Below are positions 10,565 through 21,599 of a stretch of DNA of 64,000 nt, in pieces (position 1 is the first letter of the stretch; each line of letters starts with the position of its first letter). The notes below the pieces were generated by a model that saw nothing but the letters and a program-made list of their open reading frames with translations, did no database searches and was not told where the DNA came from. A program made the translations under genes and the position numbers. Source of the DNA: Ypsolopha sequella (Eukaryota > Arthropoda > Insecta > Lepidoptera > Ypsolophidae). The stretch spans positions 186,001-250,000 of the forward strand of contig OW203991.1 of the NCBI GenBank assembly GCA_934047225.1, read 5' to 3'.

Positions 10565-12333
10565 GGAGTAGCACTAAGTACTAATTTCATTTCGGAGTAG
10601 CACTAAGTACTAATTTCATTTTGGAGTAGCACTAAGTACTAATTTCATTTTGGAGTAGCACTAAGTACTAATTTCATTTTGGAGTAGCACTAAGTACTAA
10701 TTTCATTTCGGAGTAGCACTAAGTACTAATTTCATTTTGGAGTAGCACTAAGTACTAATTTCATTTCGGAGTAGCACTAAGTACTAATTTCATTTTGGAG
10801 TAGCACTAAGTACTAATTTCATTTTGGAGTAGCACTAAGTACTAATTTCATTTTGGAGTAGCACTAAGTACTAATTTCATTTCGGAGTAGCACTAAGTAC
10901 TAATTTCATTTTGGAGTAGCACTAAGTACTAATTTCATTTTGGAGTAGCACTAAGTACTAATTTCATTTTGGAGTAGCACTAAGTACTAATTTCATTTTG
11001 GAGTAGCACTAAGTACTAATTTCATTTTGGAGTAGCACTAAGTACTAATTTAATTTTGGAGTAGCACTAAGTACTAATTTCATTTCGGAGTAGCACTAAG
11101 TACTAATTTCATTTTGGAGTAGCACTAAGTACTAATTTCATTTCGGAGTAGCACTAAGTACTAATTTCATTTTGGAGTAGCACTAAGTACTAATTTAATT
11201 TTGGAGTAGCACTAAGTACTAATTTCATTTCGGAGTAGCACTAAGTACTAATTTCATTTTGGAGTAGCACTAAGTACTAATTTCATTTCGGAGTAGCACT
11301 AAGTACTAATTTCATTTCGGAGTAGCACTAAGTACTAATTTCATTTCGGAGTAGCACTAAGTACTAATTTCATTTCGGAGTAGCACTAAGTACTAATTTC
11401 ATTTTGGAGTAGCACTATGTACTAATTTCATTTCGGAGTAGCACTAAGTACTAATTTCATTTTGGAGTAGCACTAAGTACTAATTTCATTTCGGAGTAGC
11501 ACTAAGTACTAATTTCATTTCGGAGTAGCACTAAGTACTAATTTCATTTCGGAGTAGCACTAAGTACTAATTTCATTTTGGAGTAGCACTAAGTACTAAT
11601 TTCATTTCGGAGTAGCACTAAGTACTAATTTCATTTCGGAGTAGCACTAAGTACTAATTTAATTTCGGAGTAGCACTAAGTACTAATTTAATTTCGGAGT
11701 AGCACTAAGTACTAATTTCATTTCGGAGTAGCACTAAGTACTAATTTAATTTCGGAGTAGCACTAAGTACTAATTTCATTTCGGAGTAGCACTAAGTACT
11801 AATTTCATTTCGGAGTAGCACTAAGTACTAATTTCATTTCGGAGTAGCACTAAGTACTAATTTCATTTTGGAGTAGCACTAAGTACTAATTTCATTTCGG
11901 AGTAGCACTAAGTACTAATTTCATTTCGGAGTAGCACTAAGTACTAATTTCATTTTGGAGTAGCACTAAGTACTAATTTCATTTCGGAGTATTACTAAGT
12001 ACTAATTTCATTTCGGAGTAGCACTAAGTACTAATTTCATTTCGGAGTAGCACTAAGTACTAATTTCATTTCGGAGTATTACTAAGTACTAATTTCATTT
12101 CGGAGTAGCACTAAGTACTAATTTCATTTCGGAGTAGCACTAAGTACTAATTTCATTTCGGAGTAGCACTAAGTACTAATTTCATTTTGGAGTAGCACTA
12201 AGTACTAATTTCATTTCGGAGTAGCACTAAGTACTAATTTCATTTTGGAGTAGCACTAAGTACTAATTTCATTTCGGAGTAGCACTAAGTACTAATTTCA
12301 TTTCGGAGTAGCACTAAGTACTAATTTCATTTC
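10565..12333. repeat. 29-bp minisatellite, 61 copies
   Basis: Units 'ggagtagcactaagtactaa' plus 'tttcattt' and T or C repeat exactly every 29 bp for 1769 bp. The last base is mostly T in the left half and mostly C in the right half. Minor variants ('tttaattt', 'gagtattact') occur in several positions. No spacers or open frame. Confidence 0.97.
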
Positions 12334-13190
12334 TCGCTTCACTCGATTATTATAATCACCACATTATCACTCAGATGTGTCCAAAGATGTCCACGTCGCA
12401 GATGGTGCCAATATAGTGCCTCAGTTTTTCGCACCGTGTCGATTAAGTTATTTTGGAAGTACACATTAACAATTTATTTGCTGTTTTGGTTTTCTAGCTT
12501 GATTTGATTTCGAAAAATTGCGGTGGGCGATGTTATCAGAACTTCCCAAGACACCACGCCGACAACATTGCGCCATGAAATAACGTTGCTAGGGTTGGCA
12601 CTTTTCTGAAAAGGTTGTATATCTTACCTACCCTATTCCATAAAGGTTAGGCTTAGGTATTTAATAACGGGTAACTTGTGTTGTATTCCCTAATCAATGT
12701 CCCTTATACATATTTTCTGAATTTGTACAGTGAAGCAGCAGGTTATGTCAGAGCAGAGATAGAACCGTAAATTATTTAAGTGGATACTTTAATGTCGCCT
12801 CTTTACTCAATCAATGAGGAAGGAACACTGACCTTCATGCAGTGGGAAGAAATATTGGCCATAGATAACAGTATTATAAATAAAAAGCTTATCAAGTTCT
12901 TGAGTATAAACTGATAATACAGAGTTGCCCTTCCGGAAATTAAAACATCATTTGCAAAACGTTTTTCCTCATTTTCTTTTCCGTTTATATATATATCGTT
13001 GTATCTGCCTGTAGATACAACGATATAAAAACGTTACCAACTAAAGAAGCTAAAGCTATTATAACGAAATGGCTACTAACATTAAATTATGAAGAAACAG
13101 AGGTATTATTGCTAACCGTGTCCTAAATCAGCCCTTAAACAAACATATACTTGCTACTGTTTATTTATTATTTTACATTGTATTAAATTT
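12334..13190. other. Intergenic DNA, no gene; one strong small hairpin
   Basis: Mostly AT-rich single-copy sequence. 12992-13006 and 13013-13027 form a perfect 15-bp inverted repeat with a 6-nt loop ('tatatcgttgtatct', loop 'gcctgt'). The phrase 'gtcgcctctttactca' at about 12794 recurs at about 13789. Confidence 0.5.
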
Positions 13191-13191
13191 A

Positions 13192-13594
13192 ATTTTGTAA
13201 CAATAATGAGAGTTTTTAGTTCACACTTATATTTATCAGCGGCGTGCACGCACACAACTTTTAGTTCACACTTATATTTATCAGCGGCGTGCACGCACAG
13301 AACTTTTTGCTGGAAAAGCAAGCAATGGGTCAAGAATAACAATAAAAAAAATATGAAAAAATTTAAATATCATTTTGAAAAAAAATTGTTTGTATAGGAA
13401 ATTTTCACTCTAGGGTAGACATTGTCTACCCTGGCGTCATGCAATTTTTTTTTTCCAAGTGATATTGAAATTTTTTCATTTTTTTTTATTGTTGTTTTTG
13501 ACCAATTGTTTGCTTTTCCAGCAAAAAGTTGTGTGCGTGCACGCCGCTGATAAATATAAGTGTGAACTAAAAACTCTAATTATTGTTACAAAAT
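13192..13594. mobile_element. Foldback (palindromic) element, ~400 bp
   Basis: Ends 'attttgtaacaata' and 'tattgttacaaaat' are exact inverses. The inverse match continues inward through 'agtttttagttcacactta' and 'gcggcgtgcacgcacac' to a central palindrome 'agggtagacattgtctaccc' near 13410-13430. The left arm has an extra tandem copy of a ~50-bp piece (13215-13315) that the right arm has only once. The interior frames are low-complexity, not transposase. Confidence 0.75.
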
Positions 13595-13603
13595 CCTAGC
13601 TAT

Positions 13604-13768
13604 CGTAGAAAGCTCTGGTATAATTTTGATAATCAGTGTTGGATTCCACCGGACAAGTTACACTTAGCGTGGGATCCACAGTTATTCTCATCACTATGCA
13701 TGCACAATAATTGTAAAATAGCGTTAGCTTTTTGGTAAATAAAGATATTGTATTGTATTGTATATAAT
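13604..13768 (+). mobile_element. LINE 3'-end fragment with (TATTG)n tail
   Basis: A ~140-bp non-coding stretch ends 'ggtaaataaagatattgtat' followed by (TGTAT)n, a layout typical of short simple-repeat tails of insect LINEs. No reverse transcriptase remains. Confidence 0.4.
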
Positions 13769-13847
13769 GACGGCCATAAATATCTCAAGTCGCCTCTTTA
13801 CTCATTCAAAGAGAAAGAAAATGAATGATGACGATAGATATCTGAAT

Positions 13848-14328
13848 AATAATAATAATATGTCAGTGTGATGGCAGCGCAAACAATAATAATAATAATA
13901 ATATGTCAGTGTGATGGCAGCGCAAACAATAATAATAATAATATGTCAGTGTGATGGCAGCGCAAACAATAATAATAATAATATGTCAGTGTGATGGCAG
14001 CGCAAACAATAATAATAATAATATGTCAGTGTGATGGCAGCGCAAACAACAATAATAATAATATGTCAGTGTGATGGCAGCGCAAACAACAATAATAATA
14101 ATATGTCAGTGTGATGGCAGCGCAAACAACAATAATAATAATATGTCAGTGTGATGGCAGCGCAAACAATAATAATAATAATATGTCAGTGTGATGGCAG
14201 CGCAAACAACAATAATAATAATATGTCAGTGTGATGGCAGCGCAAACAATAATAATAATAATATGTCAGTGTGATGGCAGTACAAACAATAATAATAATA
14301 ATATGTCAGTGTGATGGCAGCGCAAACA
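13848..14328. repeat. 40-bp minisatellite, ~12 copies
   Basis: Units of 'aataataataat' plus 'atgtcagtgtgatggcagcg' plus 'caaaca' recur about every 40 bp; the first units differ by one AAT. The AAT part is a microsatellite embedded in each unit, so unit length varies through AAT number. Confidence 0.93.
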
Positions 14329-15204
14329 CTCACGATGCGTGACGACACGAGTTTATTTCATTTTTTATAATTCAATGACAGCTGAAAAAATATTTCCACA
14401 GTAGGTAACAGTTCAAGTCTCTTTGTTCATTACATTATAAATAAAAATAATGAAAACACAAAATCATTTCAGGGTACATGTATTTGTTTTTGATGAATTC
14501 ATTTAACTGTTCGATCATTAATTTAATCATTAATTTACGTTCGAGGTTTACGAAAATGGCCGTTTGAGAGGATCATTCGGTGGCGATCCTGGGATGCCAG
14601 TGAAACGTTTACGATTCTCTGGTAGTTTCTTAGGTGTTCATTATGAAATGCTCCTTCCCGATACTAGTTTCTCAGGAGTATGTCCTAATGATCAGTTAAA
14701 GGGAGTGGGTTTTAAGAAAATCCGCAGCTGACGTGCAAGAAATATTACCCGAGAAGAAAAAAGGAGGACTACCTACAAAAAGAAATGAGATCCCATCAAA
14801 AACATAAAATGTTCAAAAATGGCAAGTCTCGCAACGCAATCCTTCCACCGTAAAAAGTTGTGAGATCTTATGTAAAGCCAAGTCTGCTATTTTAGTTTTT
14901 ATGGAAACACCTTTTCATTTAAGTTAGTATGGGAGCACCTATTTAACAAATTTATCATTAATTGTTTCCTATTTAGTTACCTACCAACATTAAGTGACAT
15001 TAAGTGAGTTTACAGCTTCAGCCGTTATAGGTAGCGCGTAAATATTTTCACATAATATATGTTACATTGTCCTCTATCACGGCAAATAATAATATGGCCC
15101 CTATCACAGCATAAAAAGTTCAATAAATGGAAATCCAAGGGGGGTCCAATTATTCGATGTTATTTGTTTCAGCTCTAACTTTATAAAACAACAATTTTGG
15201 GCAT
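14329..15204. other. No gene or clear repeat seen
   Basis: Intermediate composition; no frame above 60 codons, no inverted or tandem structure detected by eye. Confidence 0.4.
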
Positions 15205-16200
15205 ATAAATATTAGAGTTCCGTATTCAAAAGGTGCTCATTTGTTTGTCAGGCGCTACCATTTTAGCGCCTTGTTTTTTGTCGCCTTGATGTTGCTATGT
15301 CATCTTTATTGTTGTTATTTACCATAATGATTTGGGGTTTCGTACCCATATTTTGTGATGGTAGTACGGAACCCTTCGTGAGCGAGTCTGACTTGCACTT
15401 AACCGGTTTAATAGCGACTTAATTACAAAATGTTGATATTTATCTTCTTAAATAGACTAAATGTGTTTTAGGGTTCCTTACCCAAAGCACAAATTATTAT
15501 AACAAAGGCTCTATCGTTAGAACGGTTATACATACAAGTACCTACAAGTTGAAAATTTATGCAGACTACTTTAAAGTAAAATAAGACATAATAAAAATTA
15601 GGGTTCCTTCCTAAAAAGGTACCGAATTGTTTGTCAGGCGCTACCGTTTTATCGCTTTGTTTTTTGTCGCCTTGATGGTGCTATGGCATCTATGTTGTTG
15701 CAATTTACTTTTAGGGTTCCATACCCGTATTTTGTAGGGGTACGGAACCCTTTATGCGCGAGTCGGATTCGCACACTACCGTTTTTTTAGTGACTTAATT
15801 ACGAAATGTAGATATTTTCTTCTTAAATAGACTAATATTGTGAATATGTGGAACATTATAAACCACCCTTTTTAGGGTGCCTTACCCAAGGAACAGATTA
15901 TTATAACAAAGGCTCTATCTTTAGAACGGTAATACATACAGGTACAAGTTTAAACTTTGGGCAGTCTGTAGTAAATACTTTAAAGTAAAATAATGAAAAT
16001 TTGGGTTCCGTACTAAAAAGGTACCGAATTGTTTGTCAGGCGCTTCCGTTTTATCGCTTTGTTTTTTGTCGCCTTAATGTTGCTATGGCATCTATATTGT
16101 TGTTATTTACTTTTAGGGTTCCGTAACCGTATTGTGTAGGGGTACGGAACTCTTTATGGACGAGTCAGATTCGCACTTTACCGGTTTTATTTTTTAGTTT
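15205..16200 (+). repeat. Three tandem copies of a ~390-bp dispersed repeat
   Basis: 'gttccgtattcaaaaggtgc' at about 15220 and equivalents at about 15603 and 16005 each begin a unit. A unit runs through 'tttgtcaggcgctaccgttt', 'ttgtcgcctt', 'tacggaaccctttatg' and 'accggttttttagtgactta'. Two more units lie at 19797-19945 joined to 21053-21250, and at 21260-21445. Non-coding. Confidence 0.75.
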
Positions 16201-16234
16201 TCGCACTTTAATTTTAACGTAGAATTTTTCGTTT

Positions 16235-16722
16235 TAGGCGTCTTTAATGCAAAGCAGCATACCACCAACGTCATCTAGTGTCATACAAATTTATAGATGC
16301 AGCTGGAAACATACATTTTGTATAGACTTTGTATGGAAATATTAAATTACCAACCGCAAATAACATTTTTATATTTTTTTGTTGCAATGTACACTTAACA
16401 CTTACCGCATACAAAATTTCAAGTTTGTAGGCTTGCTAGAACACCTTTAGACTTTTGATGATGTGTCAGTCAGTCAGTGACAAAATAAGGGAACTTTGAC
16501 TTGAGATATTTCGTAATCAAATATAGTTACAAAGTTGTAATTTGGGGTCAGAAGTAGGATCAGTAAGTACTCTTGGTTCCTGAAATTTCAGACTTCTAGC
16601 TTCACCCACAACGAAGATACAGGGGGGTTGAAAGTGCCGTGAGTTGCTTCGAGAAAAGGATGGTACGGCCGTTCCGCGTTTTTTCTGCGAGACTTTGCGG
16701 GGGCACTGCCGTGCCCCCAGAT
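16235..16722 (+). repeat. Dispersed repeat ending in an 8-bp-stem hairpin (copy 1)
   Basis: Matches 23300-23730 over about 450 bp ('gcaatgtacacttaacac', 'cagtcagtcagtgacaaaat', 'acccacaacgaagatacagg', 'atggtacggccgttccgc'). It ends with 'gggggcactgccgtgccccc', an 8-bp stem with a 4-nt loop, after which the two copies diverge. The hairpin at a sharp boundary recalls rolling-circle element 3' ends, but no CTRR follows. Confidence 0.65.
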
Positions 16723-16740
16723 TTAACTTATCGGTTTAAG

Positions 16741-17200
16741 TCAGGTTTGATAATACCTCTCTGTGTGTATCTTACAGATACAGGTTATTAAAAAGTGAGG
16801 CTGAACACAGCAGTTTTCCATGTCATGACAATCATAAATATCAGAACTATTTTCTCTAAAATTTATCTTGCACCCATTTTTCACCATGGCGCTGACAGAG
16901 AGAAGATTTGCAGCTAGTTTAGGTATGTACAAAACATCTCTTACCTGAACCTTATCGTTTTCATTGCCATTTATCAACAAATTCACTTTTCCCATATTTT
17001 CCACAGATAATGGTGTCTTACTGGCAACAGTAATGGTAGGTATCGGTGGACTTTGTAGTCTTTGTACATCATACATCCAATCACATCTATTGGTCATGTG
17101 CATCGAAGCACCGAAGTCTACATACCATAAGTCCGGATTCATTGATTGTGAAGATGCTGAAAATGCTGCAACAAAACCCTTATTTTCCTCTTTGTACGAG
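16741..17200 (-). pseudogene. Ty1/copia Gag-Pol protease region relic
   Basis: The minus strand encodes WYVDFGASMHMTN followed by a block ending VRDVLYIPKLAANLLSVS and CKINF. This is the aspartic-protease to GAG-pre-integrase segment of copia polyproteins, where the family motif is normally D-S-G-A. Here Ser is replaced by Phe (DFGA), which should inactivate the protease. The same frame continues upstream (toward 17200) with a short Ser/Gln-rich linker and then breaks. No integrase, LTR or zinc knuckle is preserved. Only ~150 codons remain, so this is a fragment; a further, apparently separate copia relic lies at 37990-44165. Confidence 0.75.
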
Positions 17201-17400
17201 CTATGTCAGCACTCGCACGGTAACCATTACTTATGCATAGATACTTAACTAGGCCAACAGAGATAACTTTATTAGTATGAGTGTAAAATGAAGGCATTCT
17301 AAAAACAGCAGCCGTTCGGTTTGGAATCAATCTATCAACCTACATTACATATATATACTGTTATATTGTACACACACTACACTCTGTTTTAACAAAAGTC

Positions 17401-17755
17401 TTATTTTTCTGAGCACAGGAGCATCATTAGATGACAGCATCGCTCGCAGGTACTTCCTTTGCAGGTTGTTTTAAGACGTGCGTTTTTGATATGCTTATCA
17501 CTTAGGCCAAATTTTCGGCATGACAAGTCCAGACAGTCTACGAATTGCTGCAGTTGTTCAATACTATCAGCCATTAGACACACGTCGTCGGCATTATAGT
17601 AACTCTAAAACGGTGCGCAGTTGTGTTTTGCACTTAGCTCTGAAGCGGGATAGGTGGAATACAGTCTTGTCTGTTCTGATGTTTAGCTCTATTTGGTTAG
17701 TGCAATTCGTCAAGGCGTCGCTCATGACGGCAGCAAAGTATAGGGCAAATATATG
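17401..17755 (-). pseudogene. LINE reverse transcriptase fragment
   Basis: Two minus-strand frames (17594-17803 and 17401-17583) join across a frameshift at the sequence encoding the catalytic YADD-like motif. The order is FALYFAAVMSDAL, then a block ending LSRFRAKCKTQLRTVLELL, then D-VCLMADSIEQLQQFVDCL and a KFGLS helix. This is the palm and following region of a non-LTR retrotransposon RT (finger-palm, motifs C to D). About 120 residues survive; it abuts the mariner relic at about 17756. Confidence 0.65.
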
Positions 17756-18835
17756 TGGCAAATTGAGTTTCACCGCGGCACTAACGCTGCAGAAACACCT
17801 CAAAGGATTGATGATGTGTATGGGGAAGCTACTGGTAAAGAAAACACGGTACGTTTTTGGTTACAACGTTTTCGTTCTGGAAATTTTGACCTACAGAACA
17901 AACCCCGTGGACAACCGGAGATCCTAGTTGACAACGAAGAATAAAAGGTGATCGTAGAGGCAGATCCATCTCAAACCACGTCAGAGTTAGCGGCGGGCTT
18001 CGGCGTGAGTGACAAAACAATTCTAAAACAATTGAAAGAAATTGGAAAAATGAAAAAGCTCAAGAAATGGGTCCCGCATGAATTAAGTGAAGTATACCAA
18101 CAAACACGCATTGAGTGCTGTGTTACAATACTCAACCGTCACAATAACAAAGAGATTTTGAATCGTATTGTTGCTTGTTATGAAAAATGTATCCTGTACG
18201 ACAATCGGAAAAGCTCATCACAGTGGTTGAACCCAGGAGTACCGGCTAAATCTTGTCCCACTTACTACGTAAGTTGACTGAGAAAAAGGTACTGGTGAGT
18301 ATTTGGTGGACCAGTGTTGGTGTCATACACTACAGCTTCTTAAGATCTGGCAAGACGTTTATGGCAGATCTGTATTGTCAACGATTGCAAACCATGATGG
18401 AAAAGCTCGCTATTTAAACATATCCAACAGATCACCACCATACTCACCGGACCATGCTCCAAGAGATCACCGCAACATACTCCCCGGACCTTGCTCCAAC
18501 AGATCACCACCATGCTCCCCAGATCTTGTTCCAACATATCACCACCATACTCCCCGGACTTTGTTCCAACAGATCACCACCATACTCACCGGACCTTGCT
18601 CTAACAGATCACCACCATACTCCCCGGACCTTGTTCCAACAGATCACCACCTTTTTCGCAATTTGAATAATTTCTTGCAAAGAAAAAATTCAATTCAGAT
18701 GGGGCAGTCCAAACCGCCTTCAAAGATTTTATTGATTCTCGCTCCCACAATTTTTTTAGCAATGGAATCAATGTACTACCTATAAAATGGTGAAAGTGCA
18801 TAGATAATAATGGTACATACTTAGATTGATTAAAT
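17756..18835 (+). pseudogene. mariner-family (Tc1/mariner, DD34D) transposase relic
   Basis: The plus strand reads EFHRGTNAAET, then VRFWLQRFRSGNFDLQNKPR, then VEADPSQTTSELAAGFGVS (helix-turn-helix DNA-binding part), WVPHELSE, and LNRHNNKEILNRIV leading to the first-catalytic-Asp region. There is an in-frame TAA at 17942-17944, a frameshift near 18262, and a deletion that removes the HDNARPHTA region with the second catalytic Asp. The third-Asp region (PPYSPDLAPTDHH) is present but amplified in tandem at 18429-18655. The C-terminus follows (FRNLNNFLQRKN to about 18785). The element cannot be active. Flanking inverted repeats were not identified. Confidence 0.85.
18429..18655 (+). repeat. 35-bp tandem repeat inside the mariner relic, ~7 copies
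   Basis: 'agatcaccaccatactcccc' plus 'ggaccttgctccaac' starts at 18429, 18464, 18501, 18536, 18571, 18606 and 18641. Spacing is 35 bp, once 37. Each unit encodes PYSPDLAPTDHH in one of the three frames, but 35 bp shifts the frame every copy. Confidence 0.92.
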
Positions 18836-18929
18836 ATATAATTTCATTTTTTTTTGGTTTACTTTTCTCATTTAAAACACCAATTTCATATGTGAGGACG
18901 TCACCTACGGATTTTTTTTTCAGAGCCTT

Positions 18930-19770
18930 TGATGTCACAATTTTTGACATGTCTGTGCGGTAAGTGCTACTGGGTCGATTATATTCAGCTATTGCGGACT
19001 CCTGAGCTTTGATACCACCAAAGTCGACATTATTTTAATGTAATCCGCCCAGACTTGTCACTCTCGAAAGTGCCGAGTACGTTTGACCACATGTGAACAC
19101 TTAAGAACTGATGTCCATCAGTGCACTTTTGATTTAGCCCTTGACTTTTGTGTATGGTAATAGCATAGGCCAGGGGTTTCCAAACTTTTTAGCCTAAGGG
19201 CCACACTGATTCCTCCACTTAATGCCGAGGGCCAAGACCTAGATAGTTCATCATACTAACATACTGTAGTTTTGACGCACAAATTTTCGTGTTGGGACTA
19301 GCCGGACAGTGAGATATTATTATCTCTTCTGCAGTTCGTAATGTTGGTGGGTATTTCGGGCAAGACGAAGTTAGTCAAAGCGCGTGCTGTGCGCAGACCT
19401 TGATATAGGGTTATAAATAACATCCTCATAATAACGCCAGTTTTAAACAAAAACGCATGATAACGTTTCTCTTAATATCGCTTATGTGTTTTGATATATC
19501 ATAGATAACATAATGTTAGTATAGTTTTGTGAATTTTATATAAACTAATAGGGGGCTAGAAACCGGACATGTCCAGCCAGCGACCGCGGGCCGAATTGGT
19601 GGTGCTCGCGGGGTGGTCTTGGCCCGCGGCCCGTAGTTTGGAGACTCTTGGCATAGGCTATACATATCGGAAACTGTTCGCGATGAACGATGATGATCGC
19701 GATGTTCGCACTAGGAATAATTTCAAATTTAGTTTTGACTGGAACAAGCTCGTAAAGATGTTCATTATTA
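18930..19770 (-). pseudogene. Helitron/PIF1-type helicase 3' relic, split by a hAT element
   Basis: On the minus strand, 19651-19768 encodes LVPVKTKFEII and then REQFPICIAYA. After removal of the hAT element, the frame continues at 19170 with AITIHKSQGL, the Pif1/RecD-like motif V region. In a shifted frame there follows VFTCGQTYSALSRVTSL (motif VI, 'ALSRV'), then KAQESAIAEYNR and the C-terminus near 18935. This order is that of the helicase C-terminus of autonomous Helitrons or of cellular PIF1; multi-copy relic status favours Helitron. Several stops and frameshifts show it is dead. Confidence 0.7.
19171..19650. mobile_element. hAT-superfamily non-autonomous element with 8-bp target duplication
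   Basis: Starts 'caggggtttccaaactttt' and ends 'gtagtttggagactcttg', imperfect terminal inverted repeats of the CAGNGGT/TTCCAAAC type known in hAT elements. It is flanked on both sides by GCATAGGC (19163-19170 and 19651-19658). 8-bp duplications are diagnostic of hAT insertion. The 480-bp interior has no transposase. Confidence 0.92.
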
Positions 19771-19796
19771 AATTGTAAAACAACAATTAATAAATA

Positions 19797-21250
19797 TTAG
19801 GGTTCTGTATTCAAAGGGTACCGATTTGTTTATCAGGCGTTACCATTTTAGCGCCTTGATTTTTGTCGTCTTGATTGCTATGTCATCTTTATTGTTGTTA
19901 TTTACCATAATGGTTTTGGGGTTTCATACACATATTGTGTGGGGTTGGGTTTCGCAAAGGCTTTAGCACCATATACCACATACACACAGTGCGGCAAATT
20001 ATACAAAGTTCGTGGACTAGGAGAAAGCCTTCGACCCCGTCGAAACCTGGGCTGTTCTGGAATCCCTGCAGCGATGCCATATTAACTGGTGGTACGTCGA
20101 GGTAATAAGATGTCTGTATGACGCCGCGACAATTGATCGTTCAAGTTCAGGACCAACAAACTATCCAACTGCAAAGTGGCGTGAGACAGGGGGATGTTAT
20201 ATCCCCGAAACTGTTCACCAATGCGTTGGAAGATGTCTTTAAGACACTGGACTGGACTGGACGAGGCATTAATATAAACGGCGAGAACATCTCCACCTAC
20301 GGTTTGCCGACGACATAGTTATAATGGCGGAATCACTGCAGGATCTCAGTGGGATGCTCCACGACCTCAACACTGCCTCTAGACGAGAATTTGACAAGAC
20401 TAAGGTCATGTTCAACGACCAAATCGTACCGGGACCAGTTACTGTCGGTGAGGCGACCCTCGAAGCTGTCCAGGAATATGTCTACCTAGGGCAGGGGCAA
20501 CTTCGAAAAAGAGGCCACAAGGAGGATCCGGCTGGGATGAGCTGCGTTTGGGAAATTACGTCAGGTATTCTCCTGAGTGTTTAAAGACAAAAGTCTTCAA
20601 CCAGTGCGTTCTGCCGGTCATGACTTATGGTGCCAAAACGTGGACACTGACGGTTTGACTAGTTCACCGATTCAAAGTTGCTTAGCGAGCTATGGAGCGG
20701 GCTATGCTCGGAGTTTCTTTGATAGAGCATATCAGAAATGAGGTGATTCGTCAAAGAACCAAAGTCATCGACATAGCCCATAAGATAAGCAAGCTGAAGT
20801 GGCAGTGGGCTGGCCTCATCAGCCGAAGAACCGACAACCGATGGGGGAGAAAGGTTCTCGAGTGGAGACCACGAACCGGCAGACGCAGTGTAGGACGCCC
20901 GCCAGCTCGCTGGACTGACGATATAAAAAAGATTGCCGGTAGTGGCTGGATGAGGATGGCCGAGGATAGAAAAATGTGGCGTGCCCTTGGAGTGGACTGA
21001 TATTGGCTGATGGATTGGATTGGATTGGATTGTGTGGTGGTGATATGGAATATATAATATGGAACCCTTCATGCGCGAGTCCGACTTGCACTTGGTCGGT
21101 TTTTTAGCGACTTAATTATGAAATGTTGATTATTCTCTTCTTAAATAGACTAAATTATGTGAATGTGTCGAATAATTAAATGGTAATACATACATGTACA
21201 AGTTTAAAAATTGAGCAGACTGTAGTAAATACTTTAGAGTAAAATAACAA
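19797..21250 (+). repeat. Copy 4 of the ~390-bp repeat, interrupted by a LINE
   Basis: 'agggttctgtattcaaaggg' at 19799 starts the unit, which breaks off after 'catacacatattgtgtgggg' (about 19943). The continuation 'ggaacccttcatgcgcgagt' resumes at about 21060. The intervening 1.1 kb is the RTE-like LINE. Confidence 0.7.
19946..21053 (+). mobile_element. RTE-like LINE, 5'-truncated, with (ATTGG)n tail
   Basis: Frames on the plus strand give EKAFDPVETW, then SGVRQGDVISPKLFTNALEDVF (RT motif B region), a DDIV-type catalytic site split by a frameshift near 20315, VIMAESLQDLSGMLHDL, EYVYLGQ, and CVLPVMTYGA. It then has the C-terminal block ERAMLGVSL...RTKVIDIAHKISKLKWQWAGL ending at a stop at 20998-21000. 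This order matches the RT palm-thumb and C-terminus of RTE-clade proteins. The 3' tail is 'gattggattggattggattg' (about 21011-21032). Several frameshifts and the missing endonuclease show a dead 5'-truncated copy. Confidence 0.8.
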
Positions 21251-21259
21251 ATAATAAAA

Positions 21260-21450
21260 ACAAGGGTTCCGTACTAAAAAGGAACCGAATTGTTTGTCAG
21301 CTGCAACCGTTTTATCGCTTTGTTTTTTGTCGCCTTAATGTTGCTATGGCATCTATATTGTTGTTATTTACTTATAAAGTTCCGTACCGGTATTGTATAG
21401 GGGTACGGAGCTCTTTATCCGCGTGTTCGATTCGCACTTTACCGGTTTTA
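21260..21450 (+). repeat. Copy 5 of the ~390-bp repeat
   Basis: 'gggttccgtactaaaaagg' to 'ttcgcactttaccggtttta', closest to copy 3 at 16005-16195. Confidence 0.65.
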
Positions 21451-21599
21451 TTTTGAATTTTTACAAGTTTTTTTTGGAGATAAAGGTGTACCTACATTTT
21501 TTTACAGTTTTTACCATCTAGTGTCACGAGGTAGAATTTGTCGTGGTACATGTCTTTTTCTCTCGGGCGTTTGACACTATTAGCCCAACTTTACTTTTA

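Noticed and set aside
8401..12333. CRISPR-like regular arrays
   Set aside because: Units are contiguous direct repeats with no unique spacers, and the organism is a eukaryote; these are minisatellites.
18303..18801. 160-residue plus-strand frame and overlapping frames
   Set aside because: They are produced by the 35-bp tandem repeat inside the mariner relic.
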